Below are positions 1-11,426 of a DNA stretch of 64,000 nucleotides, in pieces; position 1 is the first letter of the stretch, and each line of letters opens with the position of its first letter. The DNA lies in NCBI RefSeq assembly GCF_035222375.1, contig NW_026946363.1, forward strand, positions 4,340,001 to 4,404,000, given 5' to 3'. Position numbers and translations under genes: made by a program. Origin of the DNA: Podospora pseudocomata. Lineage: Eukaryota; Ascomycota; Sordariomycetes; Sordariales; Podosporaceae. The notes under the pieces are model-generated. The model saw only the letters and a list, made by a program, of their open reading frames with translations, was not told the origin of the DNA and did no database searches.

Positions 1-2
1 AT

Positions 3-282
3 GGTGATACACCTCTCATGGCTGCGGCGCTTGTGGGTGACTATGAATGTGTGAAGCTGCTGCTGGAGCATGGGGCGGACATCATGACCATAAGCCCCAA
101 CAGGGGCACCGCTCTAGAAGTGGCGCTGGAAGAGGGGCACGATGAGTGCATAAAGCTACTGGCGAATAGAGCTGTCTTTATTCAGAAGCAATTGCAGATC
201 TCTGCGGAGCGAGAGGAAGGGTTGGCATTGGAAATCATTGAACAGGAGAGAGAGAACCGGCTCTACCTCCATCAGCAGCAGC

Positions 283-344
<62 letters not shown>

Positions 345-536
345 CGGCAGCAGCAGCAGCGTATTGGTAGCGATTTTGGCCAGCAAGAACCCGAACTCGA
401 GGACCAAATCGGCAGGCTGAGGCTACATGACGATGATCACGATGTTGATGTGGACTCCTTGAGTCAGGGCGGCGATGGGAACCCTCACCCCACGACCGGT
501 GAAGAAGAGGACTCTTATCAACAAGGAAGCTGGTAG
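3..536 (+). CDS. Ankyrin-repeat protein with polyglutamine tract, 3' end only
   Basis: The frame is already open at the window edge (GDTPLMAAALVGD), so the 5' part of this gene lies outside. The visible 177 codons begin with one and a half ankyrin repeats (the pattern T-P-L-x-x-A-A followed by KLLLEHGAD and a second weaker repeat). A charged, probably helical segment follows, then a run of about 24 glutamines broken by one arginine, and an acidic tail rich in Asp, Glu and Gly ending at a TAG. Ankyrin repeats are protein-binding scaffolds. Nothing here shows the partner or cell location. The upstream part could carry NACHT, kinase or other domains, as many fungal ankyrin proteins do, but that cannot be seen. 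The antisense leucine-run frame and the asparagine-run frame are shadows of the repeat. Confidence 0.8.
273..360 (+). repeat. CAA/CAG trinucleotide repeat coding for polyglutamine
   Basis: The tract is mostly pure CAA with CAG at both ends and a single CGG interruption near the 3' end. Long pure CAA runs are prone to slippage, so length is likely to vary between strains. Confidence 0.95.
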
Positions 537-704
537 TGGGATACGACTAAAGCAGACATGATCGCTGTGTCAAAACACTGGGCTTCTGGCCTAGATATGA
601 GGCTGTGCCCAGGAGTAGCTACCAAAGAACAAGCTTCATGACCCCAGATCCCTCCGAAGTGCAATACAGTAACGGTAAAATCGGCCCATTAACCACACAA
701 TACC

Positions 705-1370
705 CTATAATTCGAGCTCCTGTGCATAACGAATTCCCATAGCAAACATCCAGACCCTCGGATCAACAACAACGTCGTGTTGATCTCTCAGCTCATTGAG
801 CTTGGTCTCCAACTCCCTCAATGGCACCTCCCACTCAACCGTAAACTCTCCCTTATCCAACCTCTGCTGCCCCTCTTCCTCCCCATCTTTATCTCTCGCA
901 CAAACAAAAACTGCGCTGAGCTTCGCAACAATAGGCACCGGCTCCGAGGTCAACGGAGGGCTTGTTGGCCCAATCACCGAGCCTGTCTTGGTAGTTTCCT
1001 CTTCCAGCTCCCTCACAGCAGCCTGCTCGGCCGTCTCGGCCCTGCGGCGGCTTACAAAGCCAGCTGGGAACTCGATCGTGTCGGCTTCGTATTGGGGGCG
1101 GAACTGCTGAACCAGGATAGTGCACCACCTGCCCCGGGAGTCTCTGTAGATGTTGGGGACTAGCATCCCGACTGGCTGATGCAGGTCAGGGTAATTGCGG
1201 AGGAAGACAAAGTCCCGTTCTCGGATCACTTCGTCTTTGTCTCTTGGGTCGATGTAAGTGAGAACACCGAGGCCTTGGTACTTGCCACAGGCGATTGGCT
1301 TCTTGTCTATGATGTAGGGGGAGCTTGACTTGGGCAGTGTTGGTGTGGCCGGAGTTGCTGAGGATGCCAT
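705..1370 (-). CDS. Nudix hydrolase, ADP-ribose pyrophosphatase type (Ysa1-like)
   Basis: A 221-residue protein from the ATG at 1370, which sits in a good context (aaatcATGGc). The same frame stays open to 1541, so a longer form of 278 residues is possible, but that extension has no recognisable sequence. The Nudix motif lies at about residues 104-130: a glycine after FPA, then E-x7-REL-x-EE. Two spacings differ from the textbook box: the glycine lies seven rather than five residues before the first Glu, and the glycine after EE is replaced by Thr. The metal-binding REL-EEE core is intact. Upstream, VQQFRPQYEADTIEFPAGF matches the substrate-side region of ADP-sugar pyrophosphatases. Family members hydrolyse ADP-ribose and related sugars to AMP plus ribose phosphate, mainly in the cytosol. 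Length is close to yeast Ysa1. No introns are needed. Confidence 0.85.
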   Translation of the reverse strand: MASSATPATPTLPKSSSPYIIDKKPIACGKYQGLGVLTYIDPRDKDEVIRERDFVFLRNYPDLHQPVGMLVPNIYRDSRGRWCTILVQQFRPQYEADTIEFPAGFVSRRRAETAEQAAVRELEEETTKTGSVIGPTSPPLTSEPVPIVAKLSAVFVCARDKDGEEEGQQRLDKGEFTVEWEVPLRELETKLNELRDQHDVVVDPRVWMFAMGIRYAQELEL

Positions 1371-2070
1371 GATTTTTGATGGGTTGTGTGGTGCAGCTTG
1401 TGTCTGCCGGGATAGGTTGAAGGTGATATTAGACGTGGGATTTGATGAAATAGTGTGAGATATTCTGCCTATCCCATCTTTGATCTGTACTGAATTGGAG
1501 TAGGAAAGCTCGAAGGAGCGGGATAGGTCACCGTTTATCAACCTGAGGTGGGCTTACCTTAGTATGACCAGTCGATACACGATACAGTCATCCACCATCA
1601 CCGAACAAGGCTAGGCATTGAAGCAGTGCCTGACAACCTATCATGGTAACACGAGTGATATAATTAACTTGCAGCCCCTAAGCACTACGTGCCGTACGGC
1701 TTCACCCTTTTCTCAGTGTAGCATTGATGTTTCTTCACGTTTGCGCCAAGCCAGCTGAGTGCCTGAAAAAGGCTGGCGCTTAGGTAGGAAGGTGAGGTAC
1801 GGAGTAAGCAGCATGGATGCTGGGCTGGCAGCCGCTCATCTTTCTGAAGACGTGGACAGCCCGTTCCCCAACTCATATACATCGTCAGCTACACATTGTT
1901 TTCGCTAAATTTCAACTTCATTCGCAGTTCATACGAATCCTCCATGGCCAACGCTTGACCCTGATCTCTGCCATCACAGCTCACACACCAAGCTGAGCGA
2001 CGATGGGATGTTCACTTAACACTTAAATCTTACAACTTTCAAGCCAGAGCCGCAGCAAAGAGTCGCACCC
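1371..2070. other. Divergent promoter region, no gene seen
   Basis: Seven hundred bases separate the starts of the Nudix gene (leftward) and the DUF6601-like gene (rightward). Only short chance reading frames occur and no tRNA or repeat was found. Confidence 0.6.
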
Positions 2071-3135
2071 ATGGCGCCCTTACCAGCATCGCCCTTTACG
2101 TGCAATATTCTAGAGACAAATCAGGAAAACGTTCAAGGCGACGGGAACAGGCTTCTTGACCAGTTTCCTGCATCGTATCGGGCTGATCCCGACGACTTGC
2201 GGGCCCCAGCTACCCCCGAGTTAAACCTCATCGCCCAGGAGATGAATGTCAAGAGGCTGCATGGGATCATCCACCTACTGTGGCTTGCAGGGCGGCCCGT
2301 CCCGCCTCGCCCTCTCCATTACCAGCTAGCCCTAGGGCGAGAGATCACCGTCATCGAACGAATGGAAGCCCACCTAGTCTGGGGCTCAGGCCGGATCTAC
2401 CTCAAGCCCTTACCGCGCTACCTTCTAAACCCACACTTCTGGACCAGCTACCTCTCCTGCTCCCAATGCCTCCCCCGACAACCCCTAGAAGCCGGCCCAC
2501 CCCCTTGCCCCCACCCCCGCCTTAAAAGCTGCGCCCTCGGATTCCTCCTCTCCTACATCGCCCTCATAGCCTATGAAAACGACTTCCTCATCGCCAAGGA
2601 CAAACGCCTCATCCCATCAGAAATCACCTGGCCCCAATGGCGCCAGCTAGTCCGCGAAGTCCTCGCCGGCGACGGCCACGGCGACGGCGACGGTGCCAAC
2701 CGTTTGTACGCCCACGTCAACCCCCGATTCATCTACGGCGAGCTGAGGCTCAACAGGCTGAACCTCATCTTCTTCGCCCTCCAGGGTCCCCTCTCCACCG
2801 GGTTCGTAGCCACCTGGAATTCCTACGGGGCTTTCTACCGCGACAACTCGGCCTGGATCATCACCGTCATAGCTTACATCGTCCTTGTCCTGTCTGCCGC
2901 CCAGGTCGGTCTTTCGACGACCCGGCTGGCCGAGAGCGACGCTTTCCAGGACGCGTCGTATGGCTTCACTATATTTTCATTGGTCGTTCCGCTCTTTGCT
3001 CTCGCCATGCTCGTCGGTTTGTCGGCTGTTCTGTGGGCGTACAATGTGGTGAGGACGAGGCGGTTCGAGGCCAAAAGATCAAAAATTCTTGGGAGGGCCT
3101 GGCGAGGGGAGAAGACAGAGTCGCAACAACGATAG
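2071..3135 (+). CDS. Fungal membrane protein resembling the DUF6601 family
   Basis: An intronless 354-residue protein. Near residues 62-90 it carries LHGIIHLLWLAGRPVPPRPL, which I recall as the hallmark of the fungal DUF6601 family; that match is from memory, not from a search. A hydrophobic stretch occurs at about 160-180 (GFLLSYIALIAYENDFLIA). Two strong transmembrane segments lie near the C-terminus (WIITVIAYIVLVLSAAQVGL and IFSLVVPLFALAMLVGLSAV), followed by a short basic tail. The N-terminal two thirds are therefore probably cytosolic or lumenal and anchored by a C-terminal hairpin. Function is unknown. The shifted-frame Pro/Arg-rich readings inside it are shadows. Confidence 0.75.
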   Translation: MAPLPASPFTCNILETNQENVQGDGNRLLDQFPASYRADPDDLRAPATPELNLIAQEMNVKRLHGIIHLLWLAGRPVPPRPLHYQLALGREITVIERMEAHLVWGSGRIYLKPLPRYLLNPHFWTSYLSCSQCLPRQPLEAGPPPCPHPRLKSCALGFLLSYIALIAYENDFLIAKDKRLIPSEITWPQWRQLVREVLAGDGHGDGDGANRLYAHVNPRFIYGELRLNRLNLIFFALQGPLSTGFVATWNSYGAFYRDNSAWIITVIAYIVLVLSAAQVGLSTTRLAESDAFQDASYGFTIFSLVVPLFALAMLVGLSAVLWAYNVVRTRRFEAKRSKILGRAWRGEKTESQQR

Positions 3136-3725
3136 GAAACAGTATATGCAGCAACAGTAAAAGATGAATCGAGAGTACTTCCCTAGTTCCAAATGTATCG
3201 TGTGCAATCATCCTATCAACATCTATTTCTTCTTCAACACAACTCTCAACAAACAAAACTAATCATACATATATCAAATCCACGCACAAAAATGTACCAT
3301 CAATCTTGTAAACACATTCAGACAGACATTCAAAGACAAAGAAAGAAAAGGTATAAAAATATAGATAATAGAAATTCTCTCCATATATGCTCTGATCATT
3401 TCTATTTCCCCTTCCCCTCAAGAAACCAGCTTCCATTCTTTCCATACACACACGCAAGAAAAAGAAAAAGAAAAAAAACTCCAGTCATCCCCACACTCCC
3501 AGAACCAAAGATCAAGAACTGTTGCCGCTCCCCCTTTCTTTGACTTTGAAGTGGTAACAAATAATGCCCAGCAATAGTGTTATGCAAGGGTAAAAAGCTT
3601 TCCTCCAGCGAAAAAATGGAATCTCTCACAGAGAAAAAGAGAAGAGAAGTGAAGACAAGAAGATAAAAAGTACAATCGAACCGAAAAAAAGGGGGCTGTT
3701 TGTTACTCGCACTGAATAACCCGAC
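3136..3725. other. Convergent 3' regions of the DUF6601-like gene and pbs2
   Basis: The stretch is A-rich on the plus strand with polyadenine runs around 3460-3480 and 3660-3690. It fits two facing 3' untranslated regions. No gene is seen. Confidence 0.6.
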
Positions 3726-5884
3726 TCAAGCGCCAGTCATTGGACTGCCCGCAGGACTCACCGCATCAAGCGGTGCAGCGTGCAAAGCCGGCTTGTTTGC
3801 CAAATCACCCAGCAGCCCGTTCTTCTTGCGGTCCAAAACACTATTCACCCACTCGGCCACCTCATAGTCCCCTTGTCCTATATGACCTGAGGGGGTGGCA
3901 ATGCTCATCGCACCCGCTGCGTCCGCCAGTTCGTCATCCGCGGCCGCATCTTCGGCTTCGGCGTCCTCTGTGATAGTCTCGGGCTTGCCGAGGGCCTTGA
4001 TCCAGGGATGTTGGAGGAGCATGGGGTAGGTGTGACGTTTGGCAGGAATCTTATTGAGACAGCAGCGGACAAAGTCTTTGGCAGAGGCGGAATAGCCCTC
4101 GTCGGGGAGGTCTGGCGGATCTCCCTCCACAATGGCCTGAGTTAGGATGTTAGTGTTAGCTGCTGGCACCAGAATAGACTGGGGTTCGATCAATAACCTA
4201 CACTGAGCTGGCTGAAGATGGTGCTCGAGATCTCGGGCGGATAGGGGTATCTTCCCATGGCACACTCGATAATGGTCAAGCCTAAGCTCCAGATATCACT
4301 CTGGACATTGTACGAGCCATCTGCAGCACCGGCCATCGCGCCTCCGCTGATACGTTCCGGAGCCATGTAGCTCTGGCAGCCAATGTTGGTCTTGGCGATA
4401 CTTGCCACAAGGTTGCCCGAGACACCGAAATCGCAAATTTTGACTTGTCCGTTGGTGTTGACTAGAATATTTGTAGGCTTGACGTCGCGATGGATGATGT
4501 TGTGGTCGTCCTTGAGGCTTTTGAGACCCATAATCGTGGCATAGGTAATTTTCCGCAGGACATTCTCGGGAATACCGCCAGCATATATCTTGTCGATACT
4601 GCCACCGTCCATATATTCGATACACATATAGACGGCACCTTCTTGGTAGAAGGCACCATAGAAATCGATGATGTACGGGGAAACACACTCGTGGAGAATA
4701 ACCAGCTCCTTGAGAATGGTCGTAAACTTGGCTTCGTCCAGCTCGAGTCGGATCTCTTTCATTGCCATGACAACACCAGAGGTGGTCCGCCCGCTATTTG
4801 AGGTTGGACTTAATGGCGACTCGGCGGAGGCGTCCTCCTCGGACAGAGAGGATTGGCGGGAAAGCGGCTTGAAATGGGACAAGCCTTGCCCAAAGCGTGG
4901 TGCTTTTGGTCGGGCATGGCGCACCTTGTACACAGTGCCGTAGTTGCCCTTGCCGAGTTCATCCATGACGTCGATTTCGTCCAAAGAGATGGAAAAGGTC
5001 TGCCCGCCGGCGAAGTTGACACCCGTGCGAGTAATCGTCGCCGCCCCTTCGAAGGTGATCCAACCCTTATCGGCGTCGATGTAATTCTTGAAGTCCATAA
5101 GCTTCGAGCTGTGCTTTTCTCCGTTCAAAGACGGCCGTTTTGGCCCGTCACCCTGGTTCATATCCGACAGCTTGGGTGTACCGGCCGGCGAAGGGGTCCC
5201 TGACTCTGATATATTCCCCATCTTCATGGCCCTCCTCTCGCTCAAGCTTAGAGGCTTCCTTGGTCCAGTCCCCGGCACAGCCGGAGCTGACTTGGCAAAG
5301 CCAGGGGGCAATGGTCGGGCCATGCCACCGGGGAGCTTGAGCCCGCCCGATAAGCCACCCGACATCGGTCCTCCCATCGGTCCTCCCATCGGTCCTCCCA
5401 TCGGTCCTCCCATCGGTCCTCCCATCGGCCCTCCCATCTGCGCTCCCATCGGCCCTCCTGATATTGACCCTCCCATGCCTCCCATGTTCAGACTCATGCC
5501 GCCCATAGGGGAAGCACCAGCATTGGCCCGGGCCATACCCATGCGTTGCTCTTGTAATGCGCGTGCTCTTGCCATGATGTCCATGGGCAGGCTGTTAGCA
5601 CTTGGTGGCGGTCTCCTAGCATTGTTGAGAATGCCAGCGACACTCGAAGTCGGGTTCATGTGCGCGCTGCCCTGAGGATCGGAAACCGTTCTGAGAGAGG
5701 GTACACGGCGGGGTGGGTCGCTGGAAGGCGATCCAAAGCCCGGCTGGGCATCAGAACTCGAACTGGGGGGGTCAAGAGGTGTGCTGGCTTCCGAGGACTC
5801 GTCAATGGAAGCGGGTGAGGTTGGACTGCTCATGGCAAACTCGTCTGGAGTTACCGGGTCCGATCGGGGGTTGTCGTCCGCCAT
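3726..5884 (-). CDS. pbs2: MAP kinase kinase of the HOG osmostress pathway (Pbs2 / OS-5 homologue)
   Basis: Two exons, 5884-4202 and 4136-3726, are joined across a 65-nt intron (GTAGGT donor, CTCAG acceptor). They give 697 residues. The N-terminal ~300 residues are low-complexity, including a GGPM repeat. The kinase domain follows: glycine loop GKGNYGTV (about 311-318), catalytic Lys in AMKEI (about 376), HRDVKPTN (about 465), DFG (about 485), and the activation loop SIAKT with the MAPKK phosphosites, then SYMAPERI. A 40-residue Ser-rich insert separates the glycine loop from the catalytic Lys, as I recall for other filamentous-fungal Pbs2 proteins. Pbs2 receives signals from a MAPKKK (Ssk2/OS-4 type) and phosphorylates Hog1. 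The exon junction restores the family sequence TIFSQLS-AIVEG, which supports the splice. Confidence 0.93.
5365..5445 (-). repeat. 12-bp tandem repeat coding GGPM units inside pbs2
   Basis: On the plus strand a 12-base unit (ggtcctcccatc) is repeated about six times almost perfectly. On the coding strand it reads GGPM repeatedly. It lies in the disordered N-terminal part of the kinase and is likely to vary in copy number. Confidence 0.9.
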
Positions 5885-8800
5885 GGTGGCAGGCTCGGTG
5901 TGGTGGGTGTTGATAGCGATGATGAAGCAGTCTACCAGGTACCGAGCATTGGGCTACTGTAGGTGGCGGGGTATATGCTGGTTGAGGGTGAAGCTCAGGA
6001 GTCAAGGTTGAAATGTGTGGTTGAGGTTGCACTAGGAACCGGAGAAAGAGAGGAATTGTTGATATGAGGGAGGACAGGCGTGGGCGGGCGATGGGGAAGT
6101 GGGATCGAGATCTTGAAATGCCCACCCAGGTAGTGCTGGCCTGGTGGTGCCAATGACCAAGCCAAGCAGTTATAGGTCCCTCGGTACCTTGGGCAGCAAA
6201 GCGATTGGCCACTGATAGGCACAAGGGCTGCAGGTGTGTGTCTCCTCAGCGAGGCCGCGCACTGAGGATTGTGAATGAATTGTTGGTGACCTGCGAGTCG
6301 CTTGAAACCGAGTTCCCGGGTGTGATGTTAGGAGTGGCAGGTATCTTTTTTGGCGGGATTGATGGAAAGTTTTGAGGGGCGTATGTGTCTGGCTGGGCAG
6401 GGCGATTTGCTCCGCGGAGAGTGCCCCTCCTTGGTCCCCGCTGTGTTGTTTGACTTTGGTTCGCTGCCAAGAATCCAAGCTCAGCGACCTCCAGAGCCCC
6501 GCCGCTGGCAAATCCGGGCACTGGCCAGCTCCAAAAACCATGGAATGGCCGGCTCCATCTTCTTCGCCTGTTTTGCGCAGAAGAAGAAGGATGTCAAGCT
6601 CTAGTGCTCTAGTGTGGATTTCAAGAGGCGGTATACGAGAAATTGCAACTTGGTCTGGGACAAGCGTCGCCTGTCCGTCCCCGTCACTGTGCAGCTCCGT
6701 CAAATGCCCTGAATGCTGGAGCGGCATCAAATCAGAAAAGAAAAAACACAGGGGAAATGTGACCTCTGATGCAAAGGCAAGCTATGACGTCGAGGTGTGG
6801 CTGGTGAATTGCATCAGATAAACGCGGCCGGCCACTGACGTTGACAAGGCGGTTACAGCCAAGGAAGCGCAAGGCAAGAAGATCTTCATCTGTACAAGCC
6901 ACACCAAGCTCAAATTGGCGGTCCCTGCCTGAAAGACCATCACGAGGGTCTGCAAAGGAGCACAGAAATCAAGATGGTATTCTCCTTGCGTCGGTCTGAA
7001 ACGAGCCACAGCATGCACAAAGGCGAACATGTGTGATTGAGTCTAGAATCGCATTGCCAAACCCGGTCGAAATGTCGTCGATCTTGCTGCCAGAGAGGTG
7101 TTTGACCAAAGCCCAAAGGACTCTGCGCCTCAGGCACTCTCGCACTATACCCAAAACTAATTGAAGCGACACGTAAAAGGTTCGCCTTCAAGTCGCCTGT
7201 TCGAATATGGCTTGTGATGGTGCGGTGCGGGAGGTGTTACCGCATCACCCGCAATCTGCTTCATTGTTCTCTCCCACCACCCACTAGGCCTGCCAATGAG
7301 GTGTCCTCGTTGCTGAACGCCTTCAGATAGGAGTGGCGAGAGCGCCGTGTTGTTGTGTGGTCGCTCCTGTCGATACCTGATGTGTTGGACAGCAACAACA
7401 GCATCCATAATCACCTTGATCATCAATTGAATCCAAAGGTGTGGAAAGTCCATGATCCCTTGCAGATACTATGCATGTCGACTGCTTGTGATGCATATGC
7501 ATCGCTGGGGGATAATCGATGCATCTAGGCTCCTTCGCACCGACTGGCGAAACACTCTAATAGTCGAGATAATACAAATGACTCAAGACACAAAATTGGT
7601 GTCCATGACGGTACCTACTTTCCTGACGACATTTTTCCGAGGGCTTTAATATGCTGACGCAGTTTATGTTTTGAAGGAAGCATGGTTGTGTCAGCGAGTG
7701 CTCCAAATGGATCCAGTCCCATCAAAGTGCGTCATGGACCATATCCCTGGACGAATTATTCTGCTGCTGTGGGCATTGGTGTTGCTCGATGTCGTCAAAG
7801 CCATCCGCAGAAGCCGTCGTGGTCCAATCTGCCTTCGCGACCGTTGCCGAAGGTACGAAAGCACGGGAAAATTAAAACATGACAGATTCTTCTGACACTC
7901 CGACACTCCGATTAAGCTTTCCTCTCCACGATCCTAGAACCTTGAAATCACTCAGTGCTCCACAACTGCACCTGCTCTGGCAACGTCTTCCTTGGCGATG
8001 CTGTGCCAGCCCTGGGGGTCAATTGGTCTAGCTGAAAGCAGCCAACGAGAGCCTGAGGGTCGAACACGTTTCCTGTCATTATCGCGAACCTGGAAGCTTC
8101 AGCGAGCACAACCGCAGCGTAGGGAAGGAGCACGATGCCAAGAGAAGCTTCACACCTTTCTACCTAACGTCATAGCCTTTGGGTGGTGCGTTGCGCGGGG
8201 GCACAGCTGCTTCTTCAGGCGCCCTCCAGCAGCCGCAGCGTCCTTGGCTTGAGATTAACAAGACCTTGGCACGGACTAACCAGCGCCGGCCCACTCAGCG
8301 CCGGTTATCCACTGTTAGCCGGAACCTGGGAACACATCTGAGAGAAGGAGGGAAACCATGATATCATTGGCCGGCTGTTGAAACAAAGGAGGTCGTTCCT
8401 AACAATTAACGAGTGTGGCTTTTTCCCTTATCGAAGGTGGTCGATGGGCCCCCCAACTGAGGTCAGACCAGGCACGCCAGGCTCGTCATCTCAAAGGACC
8501 AGGGCAGGCCGACCAGGTTTCTTATCATAGTGGTAGCCCAATTCCGTCCTTGTTGAAAACTCCTCTACTACACGTTGGCTGTCATCACAGCTCTCCTCCT
8601 TTGATCTTTTGGTTGTTTTCCATCTCCAATATTGCGGCCTACCGTTTCACTGTCCTACCAACGGGGTCGTTTGCCCGACATTTCCATCATAGCCGACACC
8701 GATCTGCACAGGCGCATATCAGCTATCACACCCATACATTAATTACTAGGCACACCCGCGTACCCACAACCTCCCACAGCTTTACATCCGCCGTTCCGTA

Positions 8801-8893
8801 CCTTCTAGCGGCCATTCTCCTCTGCCGTTCTCCTTTCTCCGTCTTCATCAACAATCACCTCCGAGTATCGAACCAAGGTGACCAACTATTTTG
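5885..8893. other. Three-kilobase divergent intergenic region, no gene supported
   Basis: This lies between the starts of pbs2 (leftward) and the AEC transporter (rightward). Several unspliced frames of 60-190 codons exist on both strands, but none shows a domain, a convincing intron or family-like sequence. It presumably holds two promoters and long 5' leaders. The pyrimidine-rich stretch at 8560-8880 looks like the leader of the transporter. No tRNA or transposon was recognised. Confidence 0.5.
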
Positions 8894-10776
8894 ATGGGTT
8901 TTCTTGAACTTCGGGCGCCCACGGCGTTGCGCTCGGCCATGATGGCTGCTGGCGAGCCGTGGGACAATCAAATATCACTAACAGGCTCCTCGCCGCTTGC
9001 TATTCTCACATCGTCCCACGACTCGCATCCACCACTCGACCACTTAGTCCTTCTCGTTTTCGGCGCCGTCCTCGAAGTTGTCTGCGTCAGTTTGCCAGGA
9101 TACGTCATCGCGCGGCTAGGTCACTTTGATGCCGACAAGCAAAAGTTTCTAGCCAACCTCAATGTTATGCTATTCACGCCATGCCTGAGTATGTCATCAA
9201 CAATTTGTTCCAAATCGGTCAGTGAATGAGAGTGTGATACTAACTGATGTGCAGTCTTCACCAAGCTCGCCTCCCAATTAAACGCCGAGAAGCTCGTCGA
9301 ACTCGGCGTCATCCCCATCATCTTTGTCATTCAAACACTAGTCTCGTATTTTGTCTCTCGTGTGGTGGGAAAATGCTTTGGCTTCAACCGTCGCGCCTCC
9401 AACTTTGTCACCGCCATGGGCGTGTTCGGCAACTCAAACTCGCTGCCGATTTCTCTGGTTATTTCTCTTTCGCAGACACTTAAGGGTCTTCACTGGGACA
9501 GGATAAAAGATGATAATGATGAGGAGGTTGCCGCAAGAGGTATCCTGTACCTCATGATTTTCCAGCAACTCGGGCAGCTAGTCAGATGGAGTTGGGGTTA
9601 CCATGTTCTTTTGGCGCCAAAGGACAAGTATGACGAATATGCCGATGAGACTGTCGAGGAAGGTAGATACGGCGCGCTTTCGCCCGATGGATCATCAGAG
9701 ACACAGGGTCTTCTCGTGGGTGTTCACCCAGACACCGTAGGCATCGAACGGCCTTCTAGCCCAACTCATACGGATGATTCGGCAGTTTACGAACCTGCCG
9801 GTCGAACACCTGTTGCTGGATCCTCGAGACACTCACCTCACGAGTCGGATGATGAGGGCCACGATGCCTGGAAGAAACCCACCGGCAACTGTGTTGATGG
9901 TGCCAACGGCACTCTTAACCAGCTCGAAGGCAACGAAGAAGATCTTAACCGGATTCTGTCCTTTCCTCGAATTCGTAACAACGATGAGGTTGAGACTCCT
10001 AAAGGTGTCAAGGGTCTTCCTGTGCGCATCGGCCGGGCCACGAGGAAATACCAAGCCTGGGTAACCAACTACATCTGCGACATCTCCCGCAAGACGTACC
10101 ATTCGCTCCCCCGTCCCATCCAGACACTTCTCTCAGGCATCTACTCCGTCTGCCAACGCGTCTACAACTTCCTTTGGGAATTCATGAACCCTCCTCTCTG
10201 GGCCATGCTCCTCGCCATCCTGGTTGCGTCGATCAAAGACCTTCAAGAGCTGTTCTTTAAGGACGACACCTTTGTGAAGACGTCGGTCACGGCTGCCCTC
10301 CGGTCATCGGCCGGCGTTGCCGTCCCTTTGATCCTGGTTGTCTTGGGTGCAAACCTGGCTCGGAATACGCAAAACCATGAGACTGTTGACCCCGAGGAGA
10401 AGGAAATCGGCAAGAAGCTGCTGGTTGCCAGTTTGATCAGCAGGATGCTGCTGCCGACGTTGATTATGGCGCCTATTTTGGCCCTGTTTGCCAAGTATGT
10501 GCCCGTCAGCATCTTGGACGACCCGATCTTTGTGGTGGTGTGCTTCCTTTTGACGGGGGCGCCGTCGGCGTTGCAGTTGGCGCAGATTTGCCAGATCAAT
10601 GGGGTTTATGAGGGGGTTATGGGGAGGATTCTGTTTCAGAGTTATGTTATTTGGTTTGTTTCCCCCTCTGGTTGTGACTGTGTGGTGGTTTGATGCTAAC
10701 ACCGTGCTGTAGGATCCTGCCTTCGACACTCGTCCTGGTGATGTGTGCGTTGGAGGTTTTGGAGTGGGCTGCGTGA
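8894..10776 (+). CDS. Auxin efflux carrier (AEC) family membrane transporter, Ecm3-like
   Basis: Three exons, 8894-9188, 9255-10653 and 10713-10776, encode 585 residues. Introns are 66 nt (GTATGT, branch CTAAC, GCAG) and 59 nt (GTTTGT, branch GCTAAC, GTAG). Hydrophobic helices of the Mem_trans family flank a long acidic, low-complexity loop at about residues 220-408. The first half includes VFGNSNSLPISLV, the conserved N-S-x-S-L-P-type motif of the family. The second half has helices around ALLAILVAS, FVVVCFLLTGAPSALQLAQI, and a short last helix in exon 3. This layout (two helical halves, large central loop) is that of yeast Ecm3/YNL095C, a putative transporter of unknown substrate in an internal membrane. 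The start at 8894 is first in frame; MMAAGE from 8939 is an alternative. Confidence 0.88.
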
Positions 10777-11426
10777 ACGTGGTCACTTTTATTCCGAATA
10801 GCTCCTTTTCTTTTCTTAGCATTATAGACAGATCCGTAGGAGGAAAAATTTGCAACGGAGGTGGTGGCCGTAGGCTTGGCAGTCTTTCGACTTTTTTCTT
10901 TTCGTTTGGGTTGGTCCATCCGTTGTTCAAGCAACGCTAGCAATAGAATTGGTACGGTTGGTAGGTGGGTAATAGCGGCGGTCTAATACAAATGCGTGGA
11001 GAAGGAAAGGGTTCGGATGAACCTTGGGGTTCCCCATCTAGTTTGGGACTGGATGTTTTTATTGGTCTGGGTTATTGATATCCCCCTTTTTGGTGGTTTC
11101 TCATTTTTTATGTAACAATAGGCATGCGTTAACATTTGTATGATTAGCAGCCAAGCAAAGAGCGGTTAGCATCATGGGGATGGAAAACAAAGGCGATGAA
11201 TATTATGAATAATTATGATTTTCAACTCGGTGAAACGGATTCAATGGTGTTGCAACTTCACAGTGTTAAAAGTGCTTACTACCCCTGAGTTGCTAGACTC
11301 GAGTAAAAGCATTGTTCATGTAGTCTTGTGAGCGCCGTACAAGGAGTTGAGACTAGCGTTAGAATCCCAATTACGCTCACTTGCTATTCCCCCAAGTTTA
11401 TCACTTTTACAAAAGCTGCCCAACTT
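10777..11426. other. Convergent 3' regions, no gene seen
   Basis: This 650-base AT-richer stretch separates the stop codons of the AEC transporter and the PNPOx-like gene. Nothing coding is visible. Confidence 0.6.

Noticed and set aside
1685-1882. A 65-codon minus-strand frame between the Nudix gene and its neighbour
   Set aside because: It is short, without a domain or splice signals, and lies in the promoter region.
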